Assembly: GCF_002925845.1 (NCBI RefSeq)
Contig: NZ_PDNI01000010.1
Coordinates: 62,001-126,000 of the forward strand
Source: Roseovarius nitratireducens
GTDB lineage: Bacteria > Pseudomonadota > Alphaproteobacteria > Rhodobacterales > Rhodobacteraceae
Direction of reading: 5' to 3'
Length of the DNA: 64,000 bases
Below the pieces are notes generated by a model. The model did no database searches and was not told where the DNA came from. It worked only from the letters and a program-made list of their open reading frames with translations. Positions 7,060 to 14,828 of the stretch are shown here, piece after piece (within the stretch, counting starts at the first letter, position 1; each line of letters starts with the position of its first letter). The position numbers and the translations under genes are program-made.

Positions 7060-7862
7060 CGGATGACGTTGAGCCGCAGCCGCAGCCCACGCCGCGCCTC
7101 CTGCGGCAGGTGCCGGTTGAGGTGCCGGTTCACCGCGCCGAAAATCCCGATGATGACCAGCGTCAACAGGATGAAATACCCGGCAAGGATCGGGTAGGGC
7201 ACGAAAGGGTTGAAGGTCTTGTCGGCGAAGTAATTGGCGTAATAGAGCGCATCGCCCCGCTGTTGCCACGCCGGAAAGCCCGAGAAGAACACCAGCGTCG
7301 TCGAATGGAACAGAAAGATCGCCTCGTTGGTATAGGCCGGCCATGCCAGCCGCAGCATCGTCGGCCACACGATCTTGCGAAACCGCCGCAGCCCCGAGAA
7401 CCCGTAGGCATCCGCCGCCTCCACGTCGCCCTTGGGGATCGAGCGCAGCGCACCGTAGAATATCTCGCCTGAATAGGCGGCAGTGTTCAGAAACAGCACG
7501 ATCAGCGCCCCCAGCCACGCCGAGGTGAAGGCGTCAAAGATCGGGCTGACCGATTTCAGCGACAGAAACAGGAAATAGGCGAAAAAGAACTGGATGAAGA
7601 GCGGCGAGCCGCGAAAGATGAATATGAACCACTCCGACGGCTTTCTGATGAGCGGATTGCGCGCGCCCTTTCCCAGTGCCACGACCGTGGCCAGGAAGAA
7701 CCCCGCGAAAAGCGCCAGCGCCCCGAAATACACGTTCCAGATCATCCCCGAGCCGATCAGCGTGAAATGCTCACACAGCGTATAGCCCTCGCGCGGCAAG
7801 AGCCGCTCGCCATGGCCGAGACTGCGCAGCGCGTAATCCTGAACCGTCTGCCAGCAGCTCAT
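7056..7862 (-). CDS. Polar amino-acid ABC transporter permease (HisM type)
   Basis: This 268-residue inner-membrane permease of the histidine/arginine/octopine ABC family would form the channel with its HisQ partner. Several hydrophobic segments are clear, and the EAA loop reads VEAADAYGFSGLRRFRKIVWP. The start at MSCWQTVQDY (ATG at 7862) overlaps the upstream permease stop (ATGA). The longer reading frame upstream is only the shadow of the previous gene. The substrate is probably a basic or polar amino acid or opine, inferred from family and operon only. Confidence 0.9.
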   Translation of the reverse strand: MSCWQTVQDYALRSLGHGERLLPREGYTLCEHFTLIGSGMIWNVYFGALALFAGFFLATVVALGKGARNPLIRKPSEWFIFIFRGSPLFIQFFFAYFLFLSLKSVSPIFDAFTSAWLGALIVLFLNTAAYSGEIFYGALRSIPKGDVEAADAYGFSGLRRFRKIVWPTMLRLAWPAYTNEAIFLFHSTTLVFFSGFPAWQQRGDALYYANYFADKTFNPFVPYPILAGYFILLTLVIIGIFGAVNRHLNRHLPQEARRGLRLRLNVIR

Positions 7863-8740
7863 GCTGCCCTCCGCTGCGCTTCGCCGCCCGTGGTGGCCTG
7901 CCCGTGGCTCAGCCGCACCATCACCCGCTCCAGCGCCACCTCCGACACCTTGGTCAGCCCCAGGTAAAACACCAGCAGCGCGAGGAAATACCACATCCGC
8001 CAGTCACCGTGCGGATACTCGGTAAAGCGCGGCAGCGCCGTGCCGCCCATCTCGCGCGCCCAGTAGACGATATCCTCGATCCCCAGCAGGAACAGCAACG
8101 GCGTGGCCTTGGTCAGCACCATCCACAGGTTGCTGAGGCCGGGCAGCGCATAGACCCACATCTGCGGCACGAGGATGCGCCAGAAACTCTGGCGCCGCGA
8201 CATGCCGTAGGCCTCCGCGGTTTCAAGCTGCGCGCGCGGCACCGCGCGCATCGCGCCATAGAGCACGTTGGCCGCGAACGCGCCAAACACGATGGCAAAG
8301 GTCAGAACAGCGACGAAGAATCCATAGGTGTCATGCACCCATTGCGGCGAATTGCCCAACGGCAGCTTGGCCGCCTGGCACACCACGAAATCGCTGCCCT
8401 GCCATATCTCGTCGGGCCAGTCGGGGCATTTGATCTTGTGGCGGATCACCTCGAAAATCTGGTCGAGCGCGATCACGAAGAACAGGAAAAAGGCAATATC
8501 CGGCACGCCCCGCACGATGGCGATATAGCCCTTGCCGAACCACGACAGCGGCCAGATGCGCGACCGCGCCGCCATCGCCCCACCGAAGCCGAAGGCAAGC
8601 GCCGCGGGCGCGGTGATCGCCAGAAGCAGCAGCACCGTGCCCACCGCGACGTAGAGATTGGCATGCTTTACCGTGGTGAGGTAGCACGCCAGCCACCGCG
8701 CACCGTCGAGTGTCGCGGGATCGGAGCAAAATGAAAACAT
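7859..8740 (-). CDS. Polar amino-acid ABC transporter permease (HisQ type)
   Basis: This 293-residue permease pairs with the HisM-type protein downstream. Membrane spans include LYVAVGTVLLLLAITAPAALA near the N-terminus, and the EAA motif reads LETAEAYGMSRRQSFWRILVPQ. An insert between spans (FEVIRHKIKCPDWPDEIWQGSDFVVC) is longer than in HisQ of enterobacteria and contains two cysteines, common in alphaproteobacterial arginine/octopine permeases. The gene follows the binding-protein gene after a strong hairpin and overlaps the next permease by four bases. Confidence 0.9.
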   Translation of the reverse strand: MFSFCSDPATLDGARWLACYLTTVKHANLYVAVGTVLLLLAITAPAALAFGFGGAMAARSRIWPLSWFGKGYIAIVRGVPDIAFFLFFVIALDQIFEVIRHKIKCPDWPDEIWQGSDFVVCQAAKLPLGNSPQWVHDTYGFFVAVLTFAIVFGAFAANVLYGAMRAVPRAQLETAEAYGMSRRQSFWRILVPQMWVYALPGLSNLWMVLTKATPLLFLLGIEDIVYWAREMGGTALPRFTEYPHGDWRMWYFLALLVFYLGLTKVSEVALERVMVRLSHGQATTGGEAQRRAA

Positions 8741-8763
8741 CAGGGCCGCCCCCGAAAGATCGG

Positions 8764-8787
8764 CCCGCGCGCCGCATGGCGCGCGGG
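8764..8787 (-). repeat. 10-bp perfect hairpin downstream of the binding-protein gene
   Basis: CCCGCGCGCC and GGCGCGCGGG flank a four-base GCAT loop, eleven bases after the binding-protein stop codon on the minus strand. There is no T-run. Hairpins in this position typically protect the binding-protein message and lower permease expression, so that the periplasmic protein outnumbers the membrane parts. The 57.8-kb TRAP operon shows the same arrangement. Confidence 0.7.
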
Positions 8788-8798
8788 GATGAAAGCGG

Positions 8799-9518
8799 TC
8801 ACTCGAAGGTGGAGGACACTTCCCACTTCTCGATCATCGTGTTGAGCGTGCCGTCATCCTTCATCGACTGGATCGCCGCGTCGAAGGTCTCGCGCAGTTC
8901 GCCGTCGGATTCGCGCACGCCCATGCCGACGCCGCCGCCCAGGGGCACATCGTCGCCCACGAACATCAGGCCCGGGTCCTCTTGCGCGATCGGCGCGAGA
9001 TAGGACTTGTCGGCAAGCACCGCGTCGGCCTCGCCGTTACGCACGGCGGCGATGGTTTCCTCGGGTGTGGCGAATTCCAGCAGGGTCGCGCCCGATTCGG
9101 CCACGTAGCCCGACTGGATCGTGCCGGTTTGCGCGGCGATCACGCCGCCCGAGAGGTCAACGTCGTCGGACATGGCCAGATAGGCGGACGGGTCCGGCGG
9201 CGTATAATTCTGGGTGAAATCAATCACCTGGTCGCGCTCGTCGGTGATCGACATGCCAGCGATGATGGCGTCGTAATTGCCCGAAACGAGGTTGGGAATG
9301 ATGCTGTCCCAATCGTTCGTCACCCATTCACAGTTAAGCTCGGCGCGCTTGCACAGCTCGTCGCCCAGATCGCGCTCGAAGCCGTCCACCTCGCCGGCAT
9401 CATTGATGAAGTTCCACGGCGGATAGGCACCCTCGGTGCCCAGCCGCACGACGTCCTGCGCCATCGCCATGCTGGCCATCATGGCCACGGCGGCGGTGGA
9501 AACGAGTAGTTTCTTCAT
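8799..9518 (-). CDS. Amino-acid ABC transporter periplasmic binding protein
   Basis: This 239-residue family 3 solute-binding protein captures a polar amino acid in the periplasm. Residues 1-20 (MKKLLVSTAAVAMMASMAMA) are a Sec signal peptide with an AMA cleavage site. Ligand-pocket motifs include GTEGAYPPWNF, GFERDLGDELCKR, and SGNYDAIIAGMSITDERDQVIDF, all typical of the lysine-arginine-ornithine/octopine group. It follows the ATPase gene and precedes the hairpin and permeases in one operon. Substrate specificity is inferred, not proven. Confidence 0.92.
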   Translation of the reverse strand: MKKLLVSTAAVAMMASMAMAQDVVRLGTEGAYPPWNFINDAGEVDGFERDLGDELCKRAELNCEWVTNDWDSIIPNLVSGNYDAIIAGMSITDERDQVIDFTQNYTPPDPSAYLAMSDDVDLSGGVIAAQTGTIQSGYVAESGATLLEFATPEETIAAVRNGEADAVLADKSYLAPIAQEDPGLMFVGDDVPLGGGVGMGVRESDGELRETFDAAIQSMKDDGTLNTMIEKWEVSSTFE

Positions 9519-9545
9519 GGTCTTCTCCCTCCTGGTTGGTAACGG

Positions 9546-10346
9546 TCAAGCGGCCATCGTGGAGCTGAGAAAGCCCCGCAACCGCTCTGATTTCGGTGCG
9601 CCGAACAATTCGTCGGACGCGCCTTCTTCCTCGATCAGACCCTGGTGCAAGAACACCACGTGATCGCTCACATCGCGGGCCATGCTCATGTCGTGGGTAA
9701 CGAGCATCATCGTGCGCCCCTCGTTCGCGAGGTCCTTGATGACGCGGATCACCTCCTGTTCCAGCTCGGGATCGAGCGCCGAGGTGGGCTCGTCAAACAG
9801 CAACGCCTCGGGTTCCATGCACAGCGCCCGCGCGATCGCCGCGCGTTGCTGCTGCCCGCCCGAGAGCTGCGCAGGGTATGCATCGCACTTGTCGCCGATA
9901 CCCACCTTGTCGAGATAGCCGCGCGCCGCGTGCTCCGCCTCCGCCCGGTCGCGCCCCAGCACCGTCACCGGTGCCTCCATCACGTTTTGCAGGATGGTCA
10001 TGTGCGCCCACAGGTTGAACTGCTGGAACACCATGCTGAGATTCGTGCGGATGCGCAAAACCTGTTTGGCGTCAGCGGGATGACGACCCAATCCCTCGCC
10101 CTTCCACTTCACCGGCTCGCCATTGAACAGGATGTCGCCCTGCTGGCTGTCCTCCAGCAGGTTGGCACAGCGCAGGATGGTGGACTTGCCCGATCCCGAC
10201 GACCCGATGAGCGAGATGACATGGCCCCTGGGGGCGGTGATATCGACGCCCTTGATGACCTCAAGTGCGCCATAGGCCTTGTGCAGGTTTCGGATTTCGA
10301 TCACCGGCGTTTCGGTCACGCGCGTCCCCCTGTCGGACTCTGGCAT
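9546..10346 (-). CDS. Amino-acid ABC transporter ATP-binding protein (HisP/ArtP type)
   Basis: This 266-residue ABC ATPase powers the HisQM-type permeases. Walker A is GSSGSGKST, the Q-loop lies in NLSMVFQQFNLWAH, the signature is LSGGQQQRAAIARAL, Walker B is ALLFDEPTSALDPE, and the H-loop is VTHDM. It is the first gene of the operon and starts at an ATG at 10346; a GTG nine codons in is an alternative start. The insert PVKWKGEGLGRHPADAKQVLRIR is typical of the octopine/histidine branch. Having the ATPase first is common in Rhodobacterales amino-acid operons. Confidence 0.92.
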   Translation of the reverse strand: MPESDRGTRVTETPVIEIRNLHKAYGALEVIKGVDITAPRGHVISLIGSSGSGKSTILRCANLLEDSQQGDILFNGEPVKWKGEGLGRHPADAKQVLRIRTNLSMVFQQFNLWAHMTILQNVMEAPVTVLGRDRAEAEHAARGYLDKVGIGDKCDAYPAQLSGGQQQRAAIARALCMEPEALLFDEPTSALDPELEQEVIRVIKDLANEGRTMMLVTHDMSMARDVSDHVVFLHQGLIEEEGASDELFGAPKSERLRGFLSSTMAA

Positions 10347-10440
10347 TGCGACGTCTTCGTGACAATAGGGCCGAAAATTCTGCGCGATGCAACTTGCAAT
10401 GCGGCGGAACGGGCCGCTTGCCCGCCGAATTGACGCCTGG

Positions 10441-11190
10441 TCAGGTCAACTCGGAGGCAGGCGGTGCCGGTATCGGCAGCGCGAGATAGGCCTCCGCCGC
10501 GATTTCCACCAGTCCGGAAATCCCCAGCGTGTCGCGATCCTCCGGCGGCATCGCGAGCAGCGCCGCCGACAGCGCGGCGCGGATCGGGGCGGGGTCGCGC
10601 GTGGCGGCGGTGATCCAGGGCAACGCCGGGGTGGGATCGGTGCGCCCGATCACCCGCAGCGCATCCGCGAACCTATCGGTTCGCGCCATGAACCTCCAGC
10701 TTAGCGCGTCCAGCGCGGCGATATCCGCACGCCCGTCGGCCACCGCCTGCGCCGAGGCCGCGTGCGCGCCCGTGCGCAGCGTTTCGGTGAAGGCAAAACC
10801 CCGCTCCGCCGCCCAGGCCTGCGGCGCGGCCCAGCCAGATTGCGACAGCGGCTCGTTATACGCCAGCACCGCCTGGGCATAGGCCTGCGGATCATCGCGC
10901 GGATCGTCGCGACGCGCAACGAAGACGCTGTAGTACTGCCCCGGCGGGCAATCCGGCAGGTCGCAGACAGGCGTGCCGACAAGGTTCACCGTGTCGTAAA
11001 GCCTTGACCGGTAAGGCAAACCACAGGTCTGCGACAACAGCAGGTCGGGGCTTTGCCACTGCGCCCAGAGGTCGCCATCCCGCGTCAACGCCTCCGGCCC
11101 CTCGCCCAGCCGCGCCCGCACCGCCTGCCACAGCCGGTCATTGGCCGCCGCCGTCTCGGGCCGGTCATACATCGGCAGGCTGGCGATCAT
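10441..11190 (-). CDS. PhnD/SsuA-like substrate-binding family protein without signal peptide
   Basis: This 249-residue protein resembles phosphate/phosphonate-type periplasmic binding proteins (PhnD fold): it starts directly with IASLPMYDRPET, a first beta strand, and has LLLSQTCGLPYRSRL and GRADIAALDALSWRFM motifs. No signal peptide is visible, so it may act in the cytoplasm, be an orphan sensor-like protein, or use a different export route. Its ATG overlaps the TerB-like gene stop (ATGA). No permease or ATPase accompanies it. Ligand unknown. Confidence 0.75.
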   Translation of the reverse strand: MIASLPMYDRPETAAANDRLWQAVRARLGEGPEALTRDGDLWAQWQSPDLLLSQTCGLPYRSRLYDTVNLVGTPVCDLPDCPPGQYYSVFVARRDDPRDDPQAYAQAVLAYNEPLSQSGWAAPQAWAAERGFAFTETLRTGAHAASAQAVADGRADIAALDALSWRFMARTDRFADALRVIGRTDPTPALPWITAATRDPAPIRAALSAALLAMPPEDRDTLGISGLVEIAAEAYLALPIPAPPASELT

Positions 11191-11624
11191 CCGCGCGTTA
11201 TCCGCTGGCGGGCACGGGCGCTTTCCTGGTCGGTCAGGCCCAGCAGGCTTGTCACCAGCCGGATAAGCGAATCCTCGTGCGCCTCGCGCGCACCGTCGGC
11301 CAGCGCCACTTGCCACAGTGCCTCTATCACCTCGGCGCGGGCCTCGTGCGGCACGGCATCCTTGATCGCGCGGGTGAAACGGACGGTGTCAGGTGCCTCC
11401 GCCTCCAGCGCCTCGGCGTCGCCGCGCAGCGCTTCGGCTCCGGCCTCGTCGAGCCCGTAGCGCCCCGACAGGATGCCGGTGATGCGCGCGCGCTCATCGG
11501 CATCGTAATGGCCATCGGCGCGCGCGAGGCGCACCATCAGCGCCGACAGCGCAAGCCGCGCGTCCTCGTCGGGCAGGATCTCGGGGGCGGTGGCCAGAAG
11601 CCGGCTGAGCAAATCTCCAAACAT
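11187..11624 (-). CDS. TerB-family (tellurite-resistance-like) cytoplasmic protein
   Basis: This 145-residue all-helical protein has the TerB/DjlA N-terminal domain pattern: ALMVRLARADGHYDADERARITGIL, with acidic metal-binding residues, repeated in degenerate form as ALWQVALADGAREAHEDSLIRLVTSLLGL. TerB-like proteins bind metal ions and associate with membranes in stress responses; the biological role of this orphan is unknown. I chose the ATG at 11624 (MFGDLLSRLL); the longer frame has an arginine-rich non-family extension. It is coupled to the PhnD-like gene, which suggests linked function. Confidence 0.8.
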   Translation of the reverse strand: MFGDLLSRLLATAPEILPDEDARLALSALMVRLARADGHYDADERARITGILSGRYGLDEAGAEALRGDAEALEAEAPDTVRFTRAIKDAVPHEARAEVIEALWQVALADGAREAHEDSLIRLVTSLLGLTDQESARARQRITRG

Positions 11625-11669
11625 GCTTTCCGATATAGACCGCCCGCGCGCCCGCGCCAATGCCCCTAC

Positions 11670-12443
11670 TTACTGCGCGCTCCAGCCGCCATCGACGCTG
11701 ATCGTCGTGCCGGTGACTTGCGCCGCCGCGTCCGAGCAGAGATAAAGCACGGTCCCGGCAAGCTGCTCGACCGTGACGAATTCCTTGGACGGCTGCTTGG
11801 CGAGGATCACCTCCTCGATCGCGGCATCCTCGGAAATGCCGTATTGCTTGGCCGTGTCGGGAATTTGCGCCTCCACCAGCGGGGTGAGCACATAGCCCGG
11901 ACAGACCGCGTTGCAGGTGATCGGCTCTTTCGCGGTCTCGAGCCCTACCGTCTTTGTCATGCCGACGACACCGTGCTTGGCGGTGACATAGGCAGCCTTG
12001 TAGGGCGAGGCACGCAGCCCGTGAGCGGAGGCAATGTTGACGATCCGGCCCCAGCCCGCCTCGCGCATCAGCGGCAACGCGGCGGCGGTGGTGTGAAAGG
12101 CCGAGTTCATGTTGATCGCGATGATCGCGTCCCACTTGTCCTGTGGAAACTCGTCAATCGGCGCGACATGCTGGATCCCCGCGTTATTGATGAGGATATC
12201 ACAGGCACCCGCCTGTCCGATCAGCGCGCGGCATTCCTCGGGTTTCGACATGTCGGCCTTGATGTAGCGCACTTGGCTGCCGGTCTCTTCGGCGATTCGG
12301 CGGGCCAGCGCGTGGTCCTCGTCCGAATCGGTGAACGAGTTCAGCACCACGTTTACCCCGGCGCGGGCCAGTTCCTCGGCGATGCCGAGGCCGATACCGG
12401 AATTCGACCCGGTGATGACGGCGGTCTTGCCCTTCACACTCAT
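11670..12443 (-). CDS. bdhA: 3-Hydroxybutyrate dehydrogenase
   Basis: This 257-residue short-chain dehydrogenase would oxidise 3-hydroxybutyrate to acetoacetate with NAD+, in polyhydroxybutyrate and ketone-body use. The Rossmann motif TGSNSGIGLGIA (12-23), NNAG, and the catalytic S (NIASAHG) and YxxxK (YVTAKHG) are present. The sequence follows alphaproteobacterial BdhA closely, including the PIDEFPQDKWDAIIAINMNSAFHTT block. The start is the ATG at 12443. It is transcribed away from the small-RNA candidate, whose terminator lies about 100 bases upstream. Confidence 0.93.
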   Translation of the reverse strand: MSVKGKTAVITGSNSGIGLGIAEELARAGVNVVLNSFTDSDEDHALARRIAEETGSQVRYIKADMSKPEECRALIGQAGACDILINNAGIQHVAPIDEFPQDKWDAIIAINMNSAFHTTAAALPLMREAGWGRIVNIASAHGLRASPYKAAYVTAKHGVVGMTKTVGLETAKEPITCNAVCPGYVLTPLVEAQIPDTAKQYGISEDAAIEEVILAKQPSKEFVTVEQLAGTVLYLCSDAAAQVTGTTISVDGGWSAQ

Positions 12444-12546
12444 GCTCTGTCTCCCAATGTGTACTGCGCACGCAGCATAGATGCCGCGTCGCGGAATTGC
12501 ACGCGGGCTCTGCGGTCACGTCACCGTGAGCCGCCGGAACGCGGAC

Positions 12547-12573
12547 AAAAAAAACCCCGGCACAAGGCCGGGG
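12547..12573 (-). terminator. Intrinsic terminator of the 12.6-kb small RNA
   Basis: CCCCGGC and GCCGGGG pair on the minus strand around a short CTTGT loop, followed by an uninterrupted run of eight T (12554-12547). No protein gene upstream on this strand could use it within reach, so it supports an independent short transcript. Confidence 0.85.
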
Positions 12574-12622
12574 TATAGTCATTGAGGCAGGTTTCATACA
12601 GGCAAGAAACCTATCGAGCAGT
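12547..12622 (-). ncRNA. Candidate small RNA, about 76 nt
   Basis: A self-contained transcription unit lies between bdhA and the family 5 binding-protein gene. On the minus strand a promoter (12657-12629) is followed by a start near 12622. Then comes a hairpin with a 7-bp stem (AGGTTTC/GAAACCT, 12612-12606 and 12595-12589) and a 10-base loop. It ends in a GC stem (CCCCGGCC/GGCCGGGG-type) plus eight T. No ribosome site or reading frame of note lies inside. This looks like an Hfq-type small RNA. I do not recognise it as a named family. Confidence 0.65.
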
Positions 12623-12628
12623 GACTCC

Positions 12629-12657
12629 TTTATAAGCAATCCTGCGGTTCAGTCCAA
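12629..12657 (-). promoter_or_regulatory. Sigma-70-type promoter for the small RNA
   Basis: TTGGAC (12657-12652), a 17-base spacer, and TATAAA (12634-12629) on the minus strand make a near-consensus promoter. The divergent binding-protein gene starts at 12737, so both may share control elements. Confidence 0.65.
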
Positions 12658-12736
12658 GCTAAAAGTTTGAAAAGACGTGAATCCGGTCTTAGGCTTGGCG
12701 TCAAGAAAACAAGGCAGAGCAGGAATTGTCGCCAAA

Positions 12737-14566
12737 ATGACACCGGATTTTTTCTCCATATTGCGCGGCGCGCTGGCGGCGCTCGTGGTCGCGCTGGCGG
12801 CCCCGCCGACAAGTGCTGAGCCCGCGCATGGCATAGCTATGTATGGCACCCCCGCCCTGCCACCTGATTTTGTGTCGCTACCCTATGCCAACCCGGATGC
12901 GCCCAAGGGCGGGCGCATCGTCACCGGCAATGTCGGCGGCTTCGATTCGCTCAATCCCTTTATCATTCGCGGCACCGCGCCGTGGCAGATCGCGCATCTC
13001 ACGCACGAGACGCTGATGGGCCGCTCCTACGACGAGCCGTTCACGCTGTACGGCCTGCTGGCCGAATCGGTGGAGACCGATGCAGCCCGTTCCTGGGTGG
13101 AATTCACCCTGCGGCCCGGGGCCCGATTCTCCGACGGCTCGCCGGTGACGGTCGAGGACGTGATCTGGTCCTTCGAGGCGCTGGGCACACGCGGTCACGC
13201 CCGCTATCGCAGCTTCTGGCAGAAGGTCGCCTCCATCGAGGCGACCGGCGCGCGCAAGGTACGCATCACCTTCAACGAGGCCGATCGCGAGCTGGCGCTG
13301 CTGGCCGGGATGCGCCCGATCCTGCAAAAGGCACAATGGGAGGGACGCGACATCGCCGAGGGCGGGCTCGACGACGTGCCCCTCGGCAGCGGACCCTATG
13401 TCGTCGCCGACTACGAGCCGGGCCGCTTTGTGTCGCTCCGGCGCGACCCGGATTACTGGGGCCGCGACCTGCCCTATCGCCGCGGCACGCATAATTTCGA
13501 CGAGATCAGGATCGAGTTCTACGGCGACGACACCGTGCTCAAGGAGGCGTTCAAGGGCGGGCTGCTGAGCTATGTGCGCGAGTTCAACGCCGAGGCCTGG
13601 GCCAATCAGTATGACTTTCCCGCCGTGGAGCGGGGCGAGATCGTTCTGTCGGAAATCCCCCACGAGCAGCCCTCGGGGATGACCGGCTTCGTGATGAACA
13701 CCCGGCGCGCACCGCTTGATGACTGGCGGGTGCGCGAGGCACTCATCACTGCGTTCAACTTCGAGCATATCAACGACACGCTCACCGGCGGGCGGCAGCC
13801 GCGCATCACCTCGTATTTCTCGGGCTCCGAACTGGCCATGCGGCCCGGCCCTGCCGAAGGCCGCGTGCGAGAGTTGCTCCTGCCCTTCGAGGACACGCTG
13901 CTGCCCGGCGCGATCGAGGGCTACGACCTGTCGGCGAGCGACGGCACGGCGCGCAATCGCGGCGGCCTGCGGCGGGCGCGAGCCCTACTCGAAGAGGCGG
14001 GCTGGCAGGTGCAAGAGGGCCGGCTGGTGAACGACGTGGGCCGCCCGCTGGAACTGACCGTCCTGCTGCAACAGGACGGGCTGATCGCGCAGGCGGGCGC
14101 GATGATGGACATATACACCCGCGCGCTGGCGCGGTTGGGCATCGCGCTCACCATCGAGACGGTGGACAAGGCGCAATATTCCGAGCGCGCGGCGCAGTTC
14201 GATTTCGACCTGACGATGATGCGCCGGTCACTGTCACTGAGCCCGGGTAACGAGCAGCGATTCTACTGGGGGGGCGATCATGCCGACGAGCCCGGCAGCC
14301 GCAACCTGATGGGCATGCGCTCGAAGGCGGCCGAGGCGATGATCGACGCCATGCTCGCCGCACCCGACCGCGAAGGCTTTGTCGCCGCCACCCGCGCGCT
14401 CGACCGGGTGCTGACGACCGGGCGCTATGTCATCCCCATCCACCGCTATGCGGTGGGCCGTATTGCCCACAGGGCGGATTTGACCTATCCTGTGGATAAC
14501 CTGCCGATCTACGGTGACGGAATTCATTTCCTGCCGACGGTCTGGTGGGACAAGAAGAGCGAATAG
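12737..14566 (+). CDS. Family 5 extracellular solute-binding protein (YejA-like, peptide/opine transport)
   Basis: This 609-residue periplasmic binding protein of the oligopeptide/nickel family would deliver peptides or related compounds to an ABC permease. I chose the ATG at 12737: residues 1-26 then form a signal peptide ending near SAEPAHG. Family motifs include HETLMGRSYDEPFTLYGLLAES, FTLRPGARFSDGSPVTVEDVIWSFE, and DVPLGSGPYVVADYEPGR. The length and HGIAMYGTPALPPDF start match the YejA branch. No permease genes follow in the window, so this copy is an orphan or works with a distant system. Confidence 0.88.
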   Translation: MTPDFFSILRGALAALVVALAAPPTSAEPAHGIAMYGTPALPPDFVSLPYANPDAPKGGRIVTGNVGGFDSLNPFIIRGTAPWQIAHLTHETLMGRSYDEPFTLYGLLAESVETDAARSWVEFTLRPGARFSDGSPVTVEDVIWSFEALGTRGHARYRSFWQKVASIEATGARKVRITFNEADRELALLAGMRPILQKAQWEGRDIAEGGLDDVPLGSGPYVVADYEPGRFVSLRRDPDYWGRDLPYRRGTHNFDEIRIEFYGDDTVLKEAFKGGLLSYVREFNAEAWANQYDFPAVERGEIVLSEIPHEQPSGMTGFVMNTRRAPLDDWRVREALITAFNFEHINDTLTGGRQPRITSYFSGSELAMRPGPAEGRVRELLLPFEDTLLPGAIEGYDLSASDGTARNRGGLRRARALLEEAGWQVQEGRLVNDVGRPLELTVLLQQDGLIAQAGAMMDIYTRALARLGIALTIETVDKAQYSERAAQFDFDLTMMRRSLSLSPGNEQRFYWGGDHADEPGSRNLMGMRSKAAEAMIDAMLAAPDREGFVAATRALDRVLTTGRYVIPIHRYAVGRIAHRADLTYPVDNLPIYGDGIHFLPTVWWDKKSE

Positions 14567-14577
14567 CCTTAAGGCTA
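14564..14577 (+). repeat. 14-bp palindrome at the binding-protein stop codon
   Basis: TAGCCTTAAGGCTA is a perfect palindrome that begins with the TAG stop codon of the binding-protein gene. It may form a small 3' hairpin; there is no T-run after it, so termination is doubtful. Confidence 0.4.
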
Positions 14578-14617
14578 CGCCGTCACACGAGCAGAGCAAC
14601 CAAGCACAGGCAGACAC

Positions 14618-14731
14618 ATGCGCAAACTGATTGCCCTCGCCCTCATCGCCGGGCTGGCCGGGTGTGCCACCGTCGATGGCATCGGGCGCGACATCTCCGG
14701 CGCCGCGCGCGGCGTCCAGAGCTGGTTCTGA
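14618..14731 (+). CDS. Entericidin A/B-family lipoprotein
   Basis: This 37-residue lipoprotein starts [16 protein letters not shown]. Positions 1-16 form a lipoprotein signal with the lipobox LAGC (Cys16). The mature part is short and amphipathic, with the family pattern [20 protein letters not shown]. Entericidins are small envelope lipoproteins, paired in enterobacteria as toxin and antidote of programmed lysis; in alphaproteobacteria single copies are common and their role is unclear. No second entericidin is visible nearby. The ribosome site is weak. Confidence 0.8.
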   Translation: MRKLIALALIAGLAGCATVDGIGRDISGAARGVQSWF

Positions 14732-14828
14732 CGCGGTCGCGGGCGGCGCGGCGCTCATGGCCCGCGCCGGTAAGCGCGGGGCCTGCTTTCCCCTTGACGC
14801 CCCCGTCCTGACTGTCAAAACCCATGTC

